A DNA stretch of 38,407 bases. Source: Opitutia bacterium. Its GTDB lineage: Bacteria; Verrucomicrobiota; Kiritimatiellia; CAIQIC01; Lenti-01. How positions within the stretch are numbered: position 1 is the first letter of the stretch; every line of letters begins with the position of its first letter. Positions 7,189 through 15,670 of this stretch are shown piece after piece. A model generated the notes under the pieces. That model ran no database searches, was not told where the DNA came from, and saw only the letters and a list, made by a program, of their open reading frames with translations. The translations under genes were made by a program, and so were the position numbers. The stretch is taken from contig SABN01000022.1 of assembly GCA_009928955.1 (NCBI GenBank), positions 1 to 38,407 on the forward strand, written 5' to 3'.

Positions 7189-8490
7189 ATGGACTTCACC
7201 AAGGAAATCGCCCGGTTCATCACCGGCGCCATCGGCGGCATCTACATCGTCAACCCGGAAACCCGCGAGATCGTGTTTGCCGACGCCTTCGTGGAACGCC
7301 ATTACGGGCCCGCGCTGGTGGGCAAAAAGGCGCCCGACGTCCTGCCATGGGAAGCCCGGAGCCTCCACGCGCCGCTCTCCCGCGCCGAAGCCACGGAATG
7401 GGAATGCGTCGACCGGGACCGCCAGATCTACTGGCGCCTGAACCACGGGCTGTTCGACAAGGACGGCGTCACCTACAAGATCGGACAGCTGACCAACACG
7501 ACCGAATTCATGCTCTTGAGCCAGGAGGTCACGGAATATTCCGTCCTGTCCGAACGGGTGTCGGCCTTCCAATCCGCCATGCTGGCGCAGATTTCCGCCT
7601 CCAGCTCCGCCCTGCTGCCGGTCATCGCGGATTTCTTCAAGACGCCGCGGCTCTATTTCCTGCTGAGCCGGAACGGCGCGCTCGAGGCCACGGCCTGCGA
7701 CGCCCGCGCCGGCGTCTGCGCGCACGAGCGGCTGGCCCCCGGCGCCGCGTTCGCGGACGCCTTCGCCGCCCCCGGCCGGGCCGAGCTGGCGCCCGCCGAG
7801 CTCGCGGAAGGCTTGCGCGCCTTCGCCTTCGCCCGCGGGGGCGATCCGCGCAACCGCTTCGTCCGCCTCTGCGCCGGAACCTTCTCCGACCAGCGCTACG
7901 CGCTCTATCTGGAGCTGGACGACCGCACCGACCGGAAAGCCCTGGACATCGGCATCGTCGCGACCGTCATCGCCCTGTGCGTGGAAAACAGCATCCTGCG
8001 CGAAGAGATCGTCTACGAAAGCGAACACGACAAGCTCACCGGCCTCTACAACAAGGGCAAGTATCTGCGCCGGCTCGCGGAGGAATACCCCCGCCTGGAT
8101 TCCGTCGGCATCTTCAACTTCGACGTCAACTATCTCAAGCAGACCAACGACCGCTTCGGCCACGAGGCCGGCGACCAGCTCCTCCTGAAGGCCGCGGAGA
8201 GCATCCGCAACGTCACCTCGGAAACCGTCCATGGCTACCGCCTCGGCGGCGACGAATACCTCATGATCGCGTGCAACGGCACGGCCGGGGACGTCGCCGC
8301 CTTGAAGGCGCGCTGGGAGCGCTCCTTGGCGGACGTCAACCAGGCCGACCCGGCCATCCCCTGCATCATCGCCGTGGGCACCGCGTTCGCGGAAAAGCCC
8401 TACGATTTCGCCGAGCTGATGAAGATCGCCGACGCCCGCATGTACGAGGACAAGCGCCTCAAGAAGAAACCCGGCGAAGAAATCCGCTGA
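7189..8490 (+). CDS. PAS-GGDEF diguanylate cyclase
   Basis: A cytoplasmic 433-residue signalling protein. Residues about 10-110 resemble a PAS sensor (GAIGGIYIVNPETREIVFADAF, then the WRLNHGLFDKDGV and YKIGQLTNTTE region). A central part (about 120-260) is GAF-like in length but not clearly assignable. The C-terminal GGDEF domain has LTGLYNKGKYLRRL, DVNYLKQTNDRFGHEAGDQLL and the active-site loop GGDEY at about 353-357. The Phe-to-Tyr change in the loop is common in active enzymes. No RxxD inhibitory site is evident before GGDEY. It probably makes c-di-GMP from GTP in response to a PAS-sensed cue. The start is the ATG directly after the predicted promoter. Confidence 0.85.
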   Translation: MDFTKEIARFITGAIGGIYIVNPETREIVFADAFVERHYGPALVGKKAPDVLPWEARSLHAPLSRAEATEWECVDRDRQIYWRLNHGLFDKDGVTYKIGQLTNTTEFMLLSQEVTEYSVLSERVSAFQSAMLAQISASSSALLPVIADFFKTPRLYFLLSRNGALEATACDARAGVCAHERLAPGAAFADAFAAPGRAELAPAELAEGLRAFAFARGGDPRNRFVRLCAGTFSDQRYALYLELDDRTDRKALDIGIVATVIALCVENSILREEIVYESEHDKLTGLYNKGKYLRRLAEEYPRLDSVGIFNFDVNYLKQTNDRFGHEAGDQLLLKAAESIRNVTSETVHGYRLGGDEYLMIACNGTAGDVAALKARWERSLADVNQADPAIPCIIAVGTAFAEKPYDFAELMKIADARMYEDKRLKKKPGEEIR

Positions 8491-8525
8491 ACCGCCGCGG
8501 CCGCCCGGCCACCGCCGCGCGCGCG

Positions 8526-9638
8526 TCAGGCCGGTGGAACGGCAAGGGCATCGCCGATGAGCTCGGCGCGCCAGCCGCGCAGCAGGGGGTGGGCTTCGGG
8601 CCGGGCCGCCGCGCCTTCCTGGAGCACCATCGCCAACTCGTTCCGGCTGCACACCAGCTGCGGATCGATCTTGCGGGCGGTGGCCCGGGCCAGGATCTCG
8701 CCGAGCGCGGCATCGACCGCGCGCCGGCGGGCGGCGTCGCGGCTGGGCTGGAAAACCGGGGGCGGCAGTTCCGCGTCGGGAAGAGAAAGTCCGCGCCGGA
8801 CGGCCGCCAGCAAGGCTTCGCCATGGCGCCGGACCGTCTGGGGATCGAGATGCAGATCGTCCGGAGCGCGCGGCGGCGCGGTGGCGAGCGACACGAGTTC
8901 CCCGTCTTCCATGAGCCAGCGCCGCGGGAGATCCGCGCGGCGCGCCTCCTGCTCGCGCCAGGCGGCCAGCTCGCGCAGCACGGCGAGCGAACGCGGAGGC
9001 AGGGACGCCGCCGCGCGGATGCGGAGATAGGCGCCATCGAAGTCCTTCTCTTCGTAGAGGGCCGACGCGTCGAGCGTGGCGAGCTCCTCGTCCAGCCACA
9101 CTTCGACCCCCGCTTCGCGCGCCCGGCCGCGCAGCAAGGCGGCCACCTGCGGCAGGTAGCGCACGTCGTCGGCCGCGTACTCGAGCTCCTCCGGCGCGAG
9201 CGGACGCGCGGTCCAGTCCGCGCGGGTGTGCGCCTTGGCGAGATGGACGTCGAGCAGTCCGGCCAACAGGTTGCCGAGCGAGAGGGTGGAGCCGAGCCCG
9301 GCGAAACCCGCGGCCAGCCGCGTGTCGAACACGTTGCGCGCCGAGGCGCCCGTGGCCCGGCGCAGGATCATCAGGTCTTGGGGGGCGTCGTGCAGGATCT
9401 TGACGATGCGGGCATCCGCCAGGAGCTCCCCGATCGACGCCAGATCCGGCAGCGCGACGGGATCGACCAAGAAGCACGTCCCGCCGGACAAGCCGATCTG
9501 GACCAAGCCGAGCCGCGCGTAGTAGGTGCGGTCCCACACGAACTCGGTGTCGAGCGCCAGGCAGGTCTCGTCCCGAAGCCGCGCCACCATGTGGCGCAGC
9601 GCCTCGGGGGTCTCGATCATCCGGAAGGGTTCAGTCAT
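8526..9638 (-). CDS. rnd: Ribonuclease D
   Basis: A 370-residue 3'-to-5' exoribonuclease of the DEDD superfamily, used in tRNA 3'-end trimming. The DEDDy residues are visible: ALDTEFVWDRTYY (motif I), KILHDAPQDLMIL (motif II) and LEYAADDVRYLPQVA (motif III, with Tyr). An HRDC domain follows (about 215-290: LAVLRELAAWREQEARRADLPRRWLMEDGELV). A weak promoter TTGTGG-N17-TAAGGT (9648-9676, minus strand) ends nine nt before the ATG, giving a very short leader. The length is normal for the family. Confidence 0.93.
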   Translation of the reverse strand: MTEPFRMIETPEALRHMVARLRDETCLALDTEFVWDRTYYARLGLVQIGLSGGTCFLVDPVALPDLASIGELLADARIVKILHDAPQDLMILRRATGASARNVFDTRLAAGFAGLGSTLSLGNLLAGLLDVHLAKAHTRADWTARPLAPEELEYAADDVRYLPQVAALLRGRAREAGVEVWLDEELATLDASALYEEKDFDGAYLRIRAAASLPPRSLAVLRELAAWREQEARRADLPRRWLMEDGELVSLATAPPRAPDDLHLDPQTVRRHGEALLAAVRRGLSLPDAELPPPVFQPSRDAARRRAVDAALGEILARATARKIDPQLVCSRNELAMVLQEGAAARPEAHPLLRGWRAELIGDALAVPPA

Positions 9639-10055
9639 AAGCGCCGGACCTTAGCACAGTCTTCCGGAGGCCACAATGCGCGGAAAATGGCGCGGAGCGC
9701 CGGCCATCCCCTCCGCCAAGAACCGGTTGCGACAATCGCGCCGCATGGGCGGCATTCGGGTTGAAATTTCCGGATCCTGCCGTAGGGTGAAAGTGGAGCT
9801 CGGCGGAACTGATTGGATGACCAGCTGTCCGGAAAGTGAACGAGCAAGTCGCGATGATGAACTGGTCTCCGCTGAGCTCCCAATTTTTTGCTCCCCCCCC
9901 TCTTTCCCACGGCTGTTCGACATGGCCGTTCCCGCCATTGCGCATCGCGGCCCCGGGCGCGCGCCCATGGTTCCGATCCGGACCTCTCGCCGCCGGCGAC
10001 CGCCACGAACGCCCCGCCGCAAGTCCCCGCAGCGGAGACGGGCGCGGCGCCGGAT
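9639..10055. other. Gene-free stretch between rnd and umuC
   Basis: I find no convincing gene in these 417 bases on either strand. The open frames present have low-complexity Arg/Pro-rich products. Apart from the possible rnd promoter at its left end and a T/C-run near 9885-9905, nothing is recognised. Confidence 0.5.
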
Positions 10056-11342
10056 TCAATGGGCGACGGGCAGTTCGGCCCAGCGCGTGGTGTAGCGGTT
10101 GGAGCGGCGTTCCTGGCGCATGTGCCACGCTTTCGGGCCGAGGCCGGCGGCGGCGAACACGAGGGTTCCGCGGCCGTAGGTGGCGTTGACCTTGTCGAGG
10201 GCCTGCATCAGGGCCTTGTGCCGCGGCTGTTCCACATCCAGATCCCAGAACGTGAGTTGGCGGGCGCCTTCGGGCACGAGGTCGAGCAGGAGCACGCCGA
10301 TGCGCTGGTAGGCGTGGCCGGGGCGGTAGATCGCGCGCAGGATGCGCAGGGCCGCGGCGTGCAGCTCGGGCGTGTAGGCGGTCGGCGCGGCGAGGGCCTG
10401 GCAGCCGCTGTGGGCGAAGTATTCCTCCGGCCGGAAGCGGCTGGTTTCGAGGAAGGCCTGCACGGCGCCGGCCCGCAGCCCTTTCTGGCGCAGCTTTTCG
10501 GCGGCGCGCTGCACGTGCGTGGAGAGGGCTTCCTCCAGGCTCCCCAGGTCCGCGACGCGCTCGCCGAAGGACCGCGAGCACAGGAGGCTGCGGGCCGGGG
10601 GCGGATTTTCCTCGAAGGGGATGCAGGGCTCCCCGCCCAGCTCCATCACGGTATGCAGACCGCCGATGGTGAGATGCCGGCGCACCCAGTCGCGGGGCTG
10701 GCGGGCGAGCTGCAGGGCCGTGGCGATGCCGCGGCCGCGCAGGAAGGCGGCGTAGCGGCGGCCGATGCCCCACACGTCGTCGACCGCGACCTGCGCCAGC
10801 CGGGCGGCGATGTCGGCCGGATCGTCCAGCAGCCAGACGCCGCCGCTGGCGGGCGTCTTCTTGGCGAGGCGGTTGGCGATCTTGGCGAGGGTCTTGGTGC
10901 GGGCCACGCCGACGCACGCCGGAATGCCCGTCCAGCGCAGCACCGTGCGCCGGATGTCTTCGGCGAGAGTCCGCAGCTCGTCCGGCGGGCGCGCGGGGAA
11001 CAACAAGAAGGCTTCGTCGATGGAGTAGCGCTCCACGTCGGGCGAGAAGCGCGCCAGCACCTGCATGACGCGCGCGGACATGTCGCCGTAGAGCGCGTAG
11101 TTGGAGGACAGGATCCGCACGCCGTGGCGGGCGAAGAAGTCCTTGCGCTTGAAGACGGGGTCGCCGATCTCGATCTCCAGCGCCTTGGCTTCGTTGGAGC
11201 GCGCGATGACGCAGCCGTCGTTGTTGGACAGCACGACGACGGGACGGCGTGCGAGGGTGGCGTCGAACACGCGCTCGCAGGAAACATAGAAATTGTTGCA
11301 GTCCACCATGAGGGTGAACGCGGGGACGGCGGCGGAGTCCAT
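10056..11342 (-). CDS. umuC: UmuC-type Y-family DNA polymerase (Pol V catalytic subunit)
   Basis: A 428-residue translesion polymerase. Palm motifs are MVDCNNFYVSCERVF at the N-terminus (first metal-binding Asp) and YSIDEAFL (second Asp/Glu pair). The helix-hairpin-helix region (VDDVWGIGRRYAAFLRGRGI) and the UmuC C-terminal domain (YQRIGVLLLDLVPEGARQLTFW) are both present. Length and motifs match UmuC (about 420 residues) rather than DinB. The start ATG at 11340-11342 shares its A with the umuD TGA (TGATG), so translation is coupled to umuD. It acts with the processed UmuD' dimer in SOS mutagenesis. Confidence 0.95.
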   Translation of the reverse strand: MDSAAVPAFTLMVDCNNFYVSCERVFDATLARRPVVVLSNNDGCVIARSNEAKALEIEIGDPVFKRKDFFARHGVRILSSNYALYGDMSARVMQVLARFSPDVERYSIDEAFLLFPARPPDELRTLAEDIRRTVLRWTGIPACVGVARTKTLAKIANRLAKKTPASGGVWLLDDPADIAARLAQVAVDDVWGIGRRYAAFLRGRGIATALQLARQPRDWVRRHLTIGGLHTVMELGGEPCIPFEENPPPARSLLCSRSFGERVADLGSLEEALSTHVQRAAEKLRQKGLRAGAVQAFLETSRFRPEEYFAHSGCQALAAPTAYTPELHAAALRILRAIYRPGHAYQRIGVLLLDLVPEGARQLTFWDLDVEQPRHKALMQALDKVNATYGRGTLVFAAAGLGPKAWHMRQERRSNRYTTRWAELPVAH

Positions 11343-11806
11343 CACACCCTCTTGATCACGCCGGTCACCACGCCCCAGATCTGCAGCTCCTGCCCCGGTT
11401 CGATGCGCAGCGGCTTGTACTTGGGGTTCTCCGGCACCAGCAGGCGCGCGTTCTTGCGGATGTGCAGGCGCTTGACCGTCAACTCCCCGTCAAGCACCAC
11501 CACCACGATCTTGCCGTGGACCGCCTCCTCGGAGCGGTCCACGACGAGGAGGTCGCCATCGGCGATGCCCGCGCCGGCCATGGAGTCGCCGCCGACCCGG
11601 ACCATGAAGGTGGCGGCGGGATTGCGCACGAGGTACGCATTCAGGTCGAGGGCGCTTTCCACGTAGTCGTCCGCCGGCGACGGGAACCCCGCCGAGATCC
11701 GCGCCAGGAAAAGCGGCGCGACGGAAGGACTGCCGGTCCGAAGGGCGGACGCCACCACCTGCGCGCGGCCGGCGGGAATCAATGGGGTTGGAAGCGGGTT
11801 TCTCAT
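11342..11806 (-). CDS. umuD: UmuD, self-cleaving Pol V accessory protein
   Basis: A 154-residue S24-family (LexA-like) autoprotease. The cleavage site is Ala39-Gly40 in ARISAGFPSPADDYVE. The catalytic serine is Ser75 (GGDSMAGAGI) and the general base is Lys112 (ELTVKRLHI); the 37-residue spacing is the same as in E. coli UmuD. The start at 11806 is chosen because it lies after the predicted promoter and the SOS box. The alternative ATG at 11827 would place the box inside the gene. It begins the SOS-controlled umuDC operon. Confidence 0.93.
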   Translation of the reverse strand: MRNPLPTPLIPAGRAQVVASALRTGSPSVAPLFLARISAGFPSPADDYVESALDLNAYLVRNPAATFMVRVGGDSMAGAGIADGDLLVVDRSEEAVHGKIVVVVLDGELTVKRLHIRKNARLLVPENPKYKPLRIEPGQELQIWGVVTGVIKRV

Positions 11807-11810
11807 AAAT

Positions 11811-11822
11811 GAACGATTGTTC
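11811..11822 (-). promoter_or_regulatory. LexA-type SOS box GAAC-GATT-GTTC
   Basis: A perfect GAAC-N4-GTTC palindrome lies 5 bp upstream of the umuD ATG and overlaps the predicted transcription start. This is the arrangement of the Firmicutes/Actinobacteria-type LexA box (CGAAC-N4-GTTCG), not the E. coli CTGT-N8-ACAG box. Its position before umuDC supports SOS control. Confidence 0.8.
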
Positions 11823-11828
11823 ACCATC

Positions 11829-11857
11829 AATCTACGCGCCGCCCCGCCCCGGCGCAA
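11829..11857 (-). promoter_or_regulatory. umuDC promoter
   Basis: On the minus strand, TTGCGC (11852-11857), a 17-bp spacer and TAGATT (11829-11834). Transcription would begin near 11822, inside the SOS box, so bound LexA would block it. Confidence 0.6.
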
Positions 11858-11950
11858 TCGGAAAGAAACGCCGGAGGAGGAGGATGCTTCCCGTTCCCGC
11901 CGAGGCAGATGCGATAGCCTTCGGCGCCGAATCCTCTTCCGGACGCTTCA

Positions 11951-11979
11951 TTGACCCGCCTGCCCCGGGTCCGTATACT
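11951..11979 (+). promoter_or_regulatory. Promoter of the SRAP-amidohydrolase operon
   Basis: TTGACC (11951-11956), a 17-bp spacer and TATACT (11974-11979), about 42 bp before the start codon at 12022. It is one of the best matches to the sigma70 consensus in the window. Confidence 0.8.
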
Positions 11980-12021
11980 GAAAACCGTCGACGCCAGAAA
12001 CCTCGACGGGAAAGCAACTGC

Positions 12022-12750
12022 ATGTGTGGCCGCTACGTAATGCCGGATGACGATGCGATCGGAGAATACTGGGCCATCTCCTGCCGCCTTTGGCTGGCGA
12101 CGGTCCATCCGCGCTTCAACGTGGCCCCCACCGCGCAGGTTCCCATTTTGGTCCGCAATACCGCCGCCGCGCTGGAGCCCAAGCTCGCCCGCTGGGGCCT
12201 CATCCCGCCGTGGTGGAACAAGGACAAGCCGCCCGCGCTGACTTTCAACGCCCGCTCCGAAGACGCGGCGCAAAAGCCGACTTGGCGCGACAGCCTGAAA
12301 AACACGCGCTGCCTGATGCCCGCCCGGGGCTGGTACGAGTGGAATCCGAACGAGCCGGCGCTGGATGCCGCCGGTCGCGAAGGCAAGCAGCCCTATTTTC
12401 TCTTTTGTCCCGAAAGCCCGGTGATCGCCTTTGCGGGAATCTGGGCCGCCTGGAAACGGCCGGGCGCCGCGCCCGTGCTTTCATGCGCGCTGCTCTCGAA
12501 AATGGCCGCGCCAAGCATCTCCGCCATCCATCCCCGCATGCCGGCCGTGTTGAAACCGGAGCACTTTTCGCGGTGGCTGGATCCCGCCACCCCGCCGGAG
12601 GAGGTCCAGGCGATCCTCGCCGATGCCCGGCAGGATCTGGCGGCCCATCCCGTCGGCACCCGCGTCGGCGATGCGCGCAACGATGGCCCCGAGCTGATGG
12701 AAAAAGTCCAACCGCCCCGGGTGGGCCTGTTCCCGCTGGATGGAATGTGA
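12022..12750 (+). CDS. SRAP-domain protein (HMCES/YedK family)
   Basis: 242 residues. The family forms a stable thiazolidine crosslink with abasic sites in single-stranded DNA, shielding them from mutagenic bypass. Seen here are Cys2 directly after the start Met (MCGRYV), the Asn in RFNVAPT, the Glu in RGWYEWNP and the His in AIHPRMPAVL, which are the conserved active-site residues. Start choice is fixed by the need for Cys2 at the mature N-terminus. It is divergent from umuDC and fits the DNA-damage theme of this region. The next gene starts 13 nt later and is probably co-transcribed. Confidence 0.93.
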   Translation: MCGRYVMPDDDAIGEYWAISCRLWLATVHPRFNVAPTAQVPILVRNTAAALEPKLARWGLIPPWWNKDKPPALTFNARSEDAAQKPTWRDSLKNTRCLMPARGWYEWNPNEPALDAAGREGKQPYFLFCPESPVIAFAGIWAAWKRPGAAPVLSCALLSKMAAPSISAIHPRMPAVLKPEHFSRWLDPATPPEEVQAILADARQDLAAHPVGTRVGDARNDGPELMEKVQPPRVGLFPLDGM

Positions 12751-12763
12751 AGGAGACCGGCGC

Positions 12764-14092
12764 ATGAGCCTGATCATCCGGAATGCCCGCGTGCTGCAGA
12801 CCACCCCCGCCGGCGAGATGCGCATCCTCGATCAACAAGAGGTCGTCATCCGCGGCAACGCCATCGAGTCCGTGCGGCCGGCCACCGCCGCGCCGCCCCC
12901 GGACGCGGGCGAGATCATCGAGGCGAACGGGCAACTGCTGATGCCGGGATTGATCAACTGCCACTCGCACGTGCCCATGGTGATCTTCCGCGGCCTGGCC
13001 GAGGACGTGTCGCTCGAAAAATGGTTCAACGAGTACATGTGGCCCCTCGAAAGCAACCTGCAGGAGGAGGACGTCTACTGGGGCATGCTGCTGGGGCTCG
13101 TCGAGATGATCGAGGCCGGCGTGACCTGCGTGGCCGACCACTATTTCTTCATGGACCGCGCGGCGGAGGCCGTGCGGCAGGCCGGGACGCGCGCGGCGCT
13201 GGGCTGGGCGGTCTTCGGCAGCCAGGGCGTCGCCATGCTCGACCGCACGGCGGAATTCTGCCGCAAATGGCAGGGCGCGGCCGACGGCCGCCTCACCACC
13301 TGGATGGCGCCGCACGCGCCGTATACCTGCGACGACGATTTCCTGCGCGGCGCGCGCGACCGGGCCGCCGACCTCGGCGTGGGCATCCATATCCATGTCG
13401 CCGAAACCCGCGGCCAGACGGAAGCCCATGTGCAGAAGCGCGGCATCACCCCCATCCGCTTGCTGGACGATCTGGGCATCCTGAAGTTGCCGACGATCCT
13501 GGCCCACGCCGTGGGCGCGACGGACGACGACATCCGGTTGCTGGCCGACCGTCCCGCCGGCGTGGCGCATTGCCCGAAGACCTATCTCAAGCTGGCCATG
13601 GGCATCGCCCCCGTCCACGCCATGCGCCGCGCCGGCGTCGCCGTGGGCCTCGGCACCGACGGCGCGGTCAGCAACAACACCTTGGACGTCTGGGAAAGCA
13701 TGCGGCTGATGGCCCTGACGCAGAAGGAGGCCACCGGCGCGCCCGAAAACCTGGCGCTGGGCGAAACCCTGGCCATCGCCACGCGCGGCAGCGCGCGGGT
13801 CGTCGGATTGGGCGACCGGATCGGCGCGGTGGAGCCGGGCCGGCTGGCCGACCTGATCCTGGTGGATCTGGACGGAGCCCATCACCAACCGTTGCACAGC
13901 GTGCCCGCGAGCCTCGTCTATGCCGCGCGCGCCTCCGACGTGCGCACCGTGATCGTCAATGGCCGCGTGATCATGCGGGACCGCCACCTGCTGACGCTCG
14001 ACAAGGCGGAGATCTTCCGGCAGGTCAACCGGTCGCTGGAGCGCCTCTCGCGCCGGACGCCGGCCAGCCGGATCCAAGTGTACCGACCCTGA
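12764..14092 (+). CDS. Amidohydrolase, MTA/SAH or guanine-type deaminase family
   Basis: A 442-residue cytosolic metal-dependent deaminase. Metal ligands are visible in LMPGLINCHSHVPM, HIHVAETRGQTEAHV, ILAHAVGATD and LGTDGAVSNNTLD. The NCHSH and EDVSLEKWFNEYMWPLE blocks match 5-methylthioadenosine/S-adenosylhomocysteine deaminases (MtaD/TrzA-like) most closely. Substrate cannot be fixed from sequence; other ATZ/TRZ-family hydrolases are possible. AAGGAG lies 8-9 nt before the ATG. It follows the SRAP gene by 13 nt, so they form an operon. Confidence 0.87.
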   Translation: MSLIIRNARVLQTTPAGEMRILDQQEVVIRGNAIESVRPATAAPPPDAGEIIEANGQLLMPGLINCHSHVPMVIFRGLAEDVSLEKWFNEYMWPLESNLQEEDVYWGMLLGLVEMIEAGVTCVADHYFFMDRAAEAVRQAGTRAALGWAVFGSQGVAMLDRTAEFCRKWQGAADGRLTTWMAPHAPYTCDDDFLRGARDRAADLGVGIHIHVAETRGQTEAHVQKRGITPIRLLDDLGILKLPTILAHAVGATDDDIRLLADRPAGVAHCPKTYLKLAMGIAPVHAMRRAGVAVGLGTDGAVSNNTLDVWESMRLMALTQKEATGAPENLALGETLAIATRGSARVVGLGDRIGAVEPGRLADLILVDLDGAHHQPLHSVPASLVYAARASDVRTVIVNGRVIMRDRHLLTLDKAEIFRQVNRSLERLSRRTPASRIQVYRP

Positions 14093-14168
14093 TTCGAACG
14101 GCCGGGCTGAAGGCGGATGGACTTCTCGCCGCGGGTTGGCCATACTGATCAATGGAAAGTCCGCATCT

Positions 14169-14603
14169 ATGCACCGCGTGAACAAAAGCATCTATGCCGA
14201 GGGGGTTCGCTTTGCGTGCCAAGGGTGCGGGCGATGCTGCCAGACCCGCGGCAAATACGGTTATGTGTATGTTTCGTTGCCGGAGCGAAGGCGCCTGGCC
14301 CGGCATCTGCGGCTTTCCACCCGATCGTTCACCCTGCGCTTCTGTGAAAACAAAGATGGATTCTTCCACTTGCGGTCCCTGGGCAAGGATTGCGTTTTTC
14401 TGGAAGGGAAGCGGTGCCGCGTGCACCGGGCGCGCCCGGAGCAGTGCGAGACGTGGCCGTTCTGGCCGGAAATCATGGCGGAACCGGTTTGGTCCCGGGA
14501 AATCCAGGCGGGCTGCCCCGGGATCGGCAACGGCGCCCTCTTCGATGCCCGGCAGATCGAGCGGCGGCTTCGAAAAGAAATCCGGCGGGAGAACAAGCGC
14601 TAG
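14169..14603 (+). CDS. YkgJ-family zinc/iron-chelating cysteine-cluster protein
   Basis: About 144 residues with the CxxCxxCC signature (ACQGCGRCCQT) near the N-terminus, then LGKDCVFLEGKRCRVHRARPEQC and ETWPFWPE. This is the standard pattern of the CxxCxxCC (YkgJ) family. The biochemical role is unknown; members are thought to bind zinc or an iron-sulfur centre. The start at 14169 (MHRVNKSIYAEGVRF) fits the family length. An upstream in-frame ATG at 14136 is possible but adds non-conserved residues. Confidence 0.85.
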   Translation: MHRVNKSIYAEGVRFACQGCGRCCQTRGKYGYVYVSLPERRRLARHLRLSTRSFTLRFCENKDGFFHLRSLGKDCVFLEGKRCRVHRARPEQCETWPFWPEIMAEPVWSREIQAGCPGIGNGALFDARQIERRLRKEIRRENKR

Positions 14604-14638
14604 CGCCAGCGCCCCCGCCCTCCCGCCGATTTGCGCCC

Positions 14639-15670
14639 CTACATCAGCCAGCGCTTCTTGAGCAAGCGATGGGACGAGAGAGCGGCCAACCCGCCGATGG
14701 CCAAGAGGATGATTCCCGCCGGGGCGTGGGCTCCCAGACCGCTCCCGTCCAACAGCATGGCCCGGATCGGTTCATGCAACTGATACGACGGGATCCATGG
14801 CGCGACGGCTCTCAATTCCCGCGACATGTCGGACAGCGCGGCGGGCAGCAGCAACGGCAGATAGCAGAGGACGCCCAGCGTTCGCGCGCTGGCCTGGTTG
14901 CGGCACAACAGTCCCAGGCAAATCCCCAGGGCCCCGAAGCAGAACCCGCCGGCGCACAGCAGCGCGAGGAAACCCGCTCCCGGCCTCCAGGAGCATTCTC
15001 CACCCAGCCCCTGAAGCGTCGCCACCGCCGCGAGCATCAGGACGATTCCGTACGCCAGCTTGGAAGCCAGCCATTCGCTTTCCCGCACGGGCGTTTGCAT
15101 CCATCCCAGCAGCAGCTGTTTTTCTTTTTCCTCGGCGACCTGGGCCGGCAGCACGATGAACCCGACGAGCAGCACCATCATCAGGATCCACGTGGGCAGG
15201 GTTTGCCGCTGGATCGAGCTGGTCTGCAGCGGATGCACCGCCGTGATCCAACTCGAGCCCCGGCCTTCCGCGATGGCTTGCAAGGCGGAGAATCGCTGCA
15301 GGATCTCCAAGGTTTCGACGGAGGCCTCGCGGGCCACCGTCAATTCAAGGCGCCATTCGTCGCCGCCGGCCGGCGCCAGGAACCCGTCCACCGTCCGGTC
15401 CTTGAGCCATCGCGTCGCTTCCGCTTCATCCGCGGCCCAACGGACTTCCACTTGTTCGGGCGCATGCCGGACGTTGGCGAACACGAGATACGGGTACATC
15501 TCGGTTTGAAGCCAGGCGATCTTCACCGGTTCCTTGCGGGCACCCGTCGGATCGACCAGCGTCAGCGTGGCGTACACGAAGAGGGGAATGCCCACGACGA
15601 GGTAGACGGTCTTGTTCTTGAAGGCGACGGCCAAATCATGCGCGAGCAGGATGAGGAGGGTGCGGATCAT
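14639..15670 (-). CDS. ABC-2 type transporter permease
   Basis: A 343-residue membrane protein. It has an N-terminal helix (KTVYLVVGIPLFVYATLTLV), a periplasmic domain of about 120 residues, then five hydrophobic helices (TLPTWILMMVLLVGFIVLPAQVAEEKE, GIVLMLAAVATLQGL, FLALLCAGGFCFGALGICLGLL, LPLLLPAALSDM, GIILLAIGGLAAL). The EEKEKQLLLGWMQTPV segment after the second helix is typical of ABC-2/NatB-like exporters. Its start overlaps the ATPase stop by 4 bp (15667-15670), so the pair is translationally coupled. The substrate is unknown; sodium export (NatAB) or peptide/lipid export are options. Confidence 0.85.
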   Translation of the reverse strand: MIRTLLILLAHDLAVAFKNKTVYLVVGIPLFVYATLTLVDPTGARKEPVKIAWLQTEMYPYLVFANVRHAPEQVEVRWAADEAEATRWLKDRTVDGFLAPAGGDEWRLELTVAREASVETLEILQRFSALQAIAEGRGSSWITAVHPLQTSSIQRQTLPTWILMMVLLVGFIVLPAQVAEEKEKQLLLGWMQTPVRESEWLASKLAYGIVLMLAAVATLQGLGGECSWRPGAGFLALLCAGGFCFGALGICLGLLCRNQASARTLGVLCYLPLLLPAALSDMSRELRAVAPWIPSYQLHEPIRAMLLDGSGLGAHAPAGIILLAIGGLAALSSHRLLKKRWLM

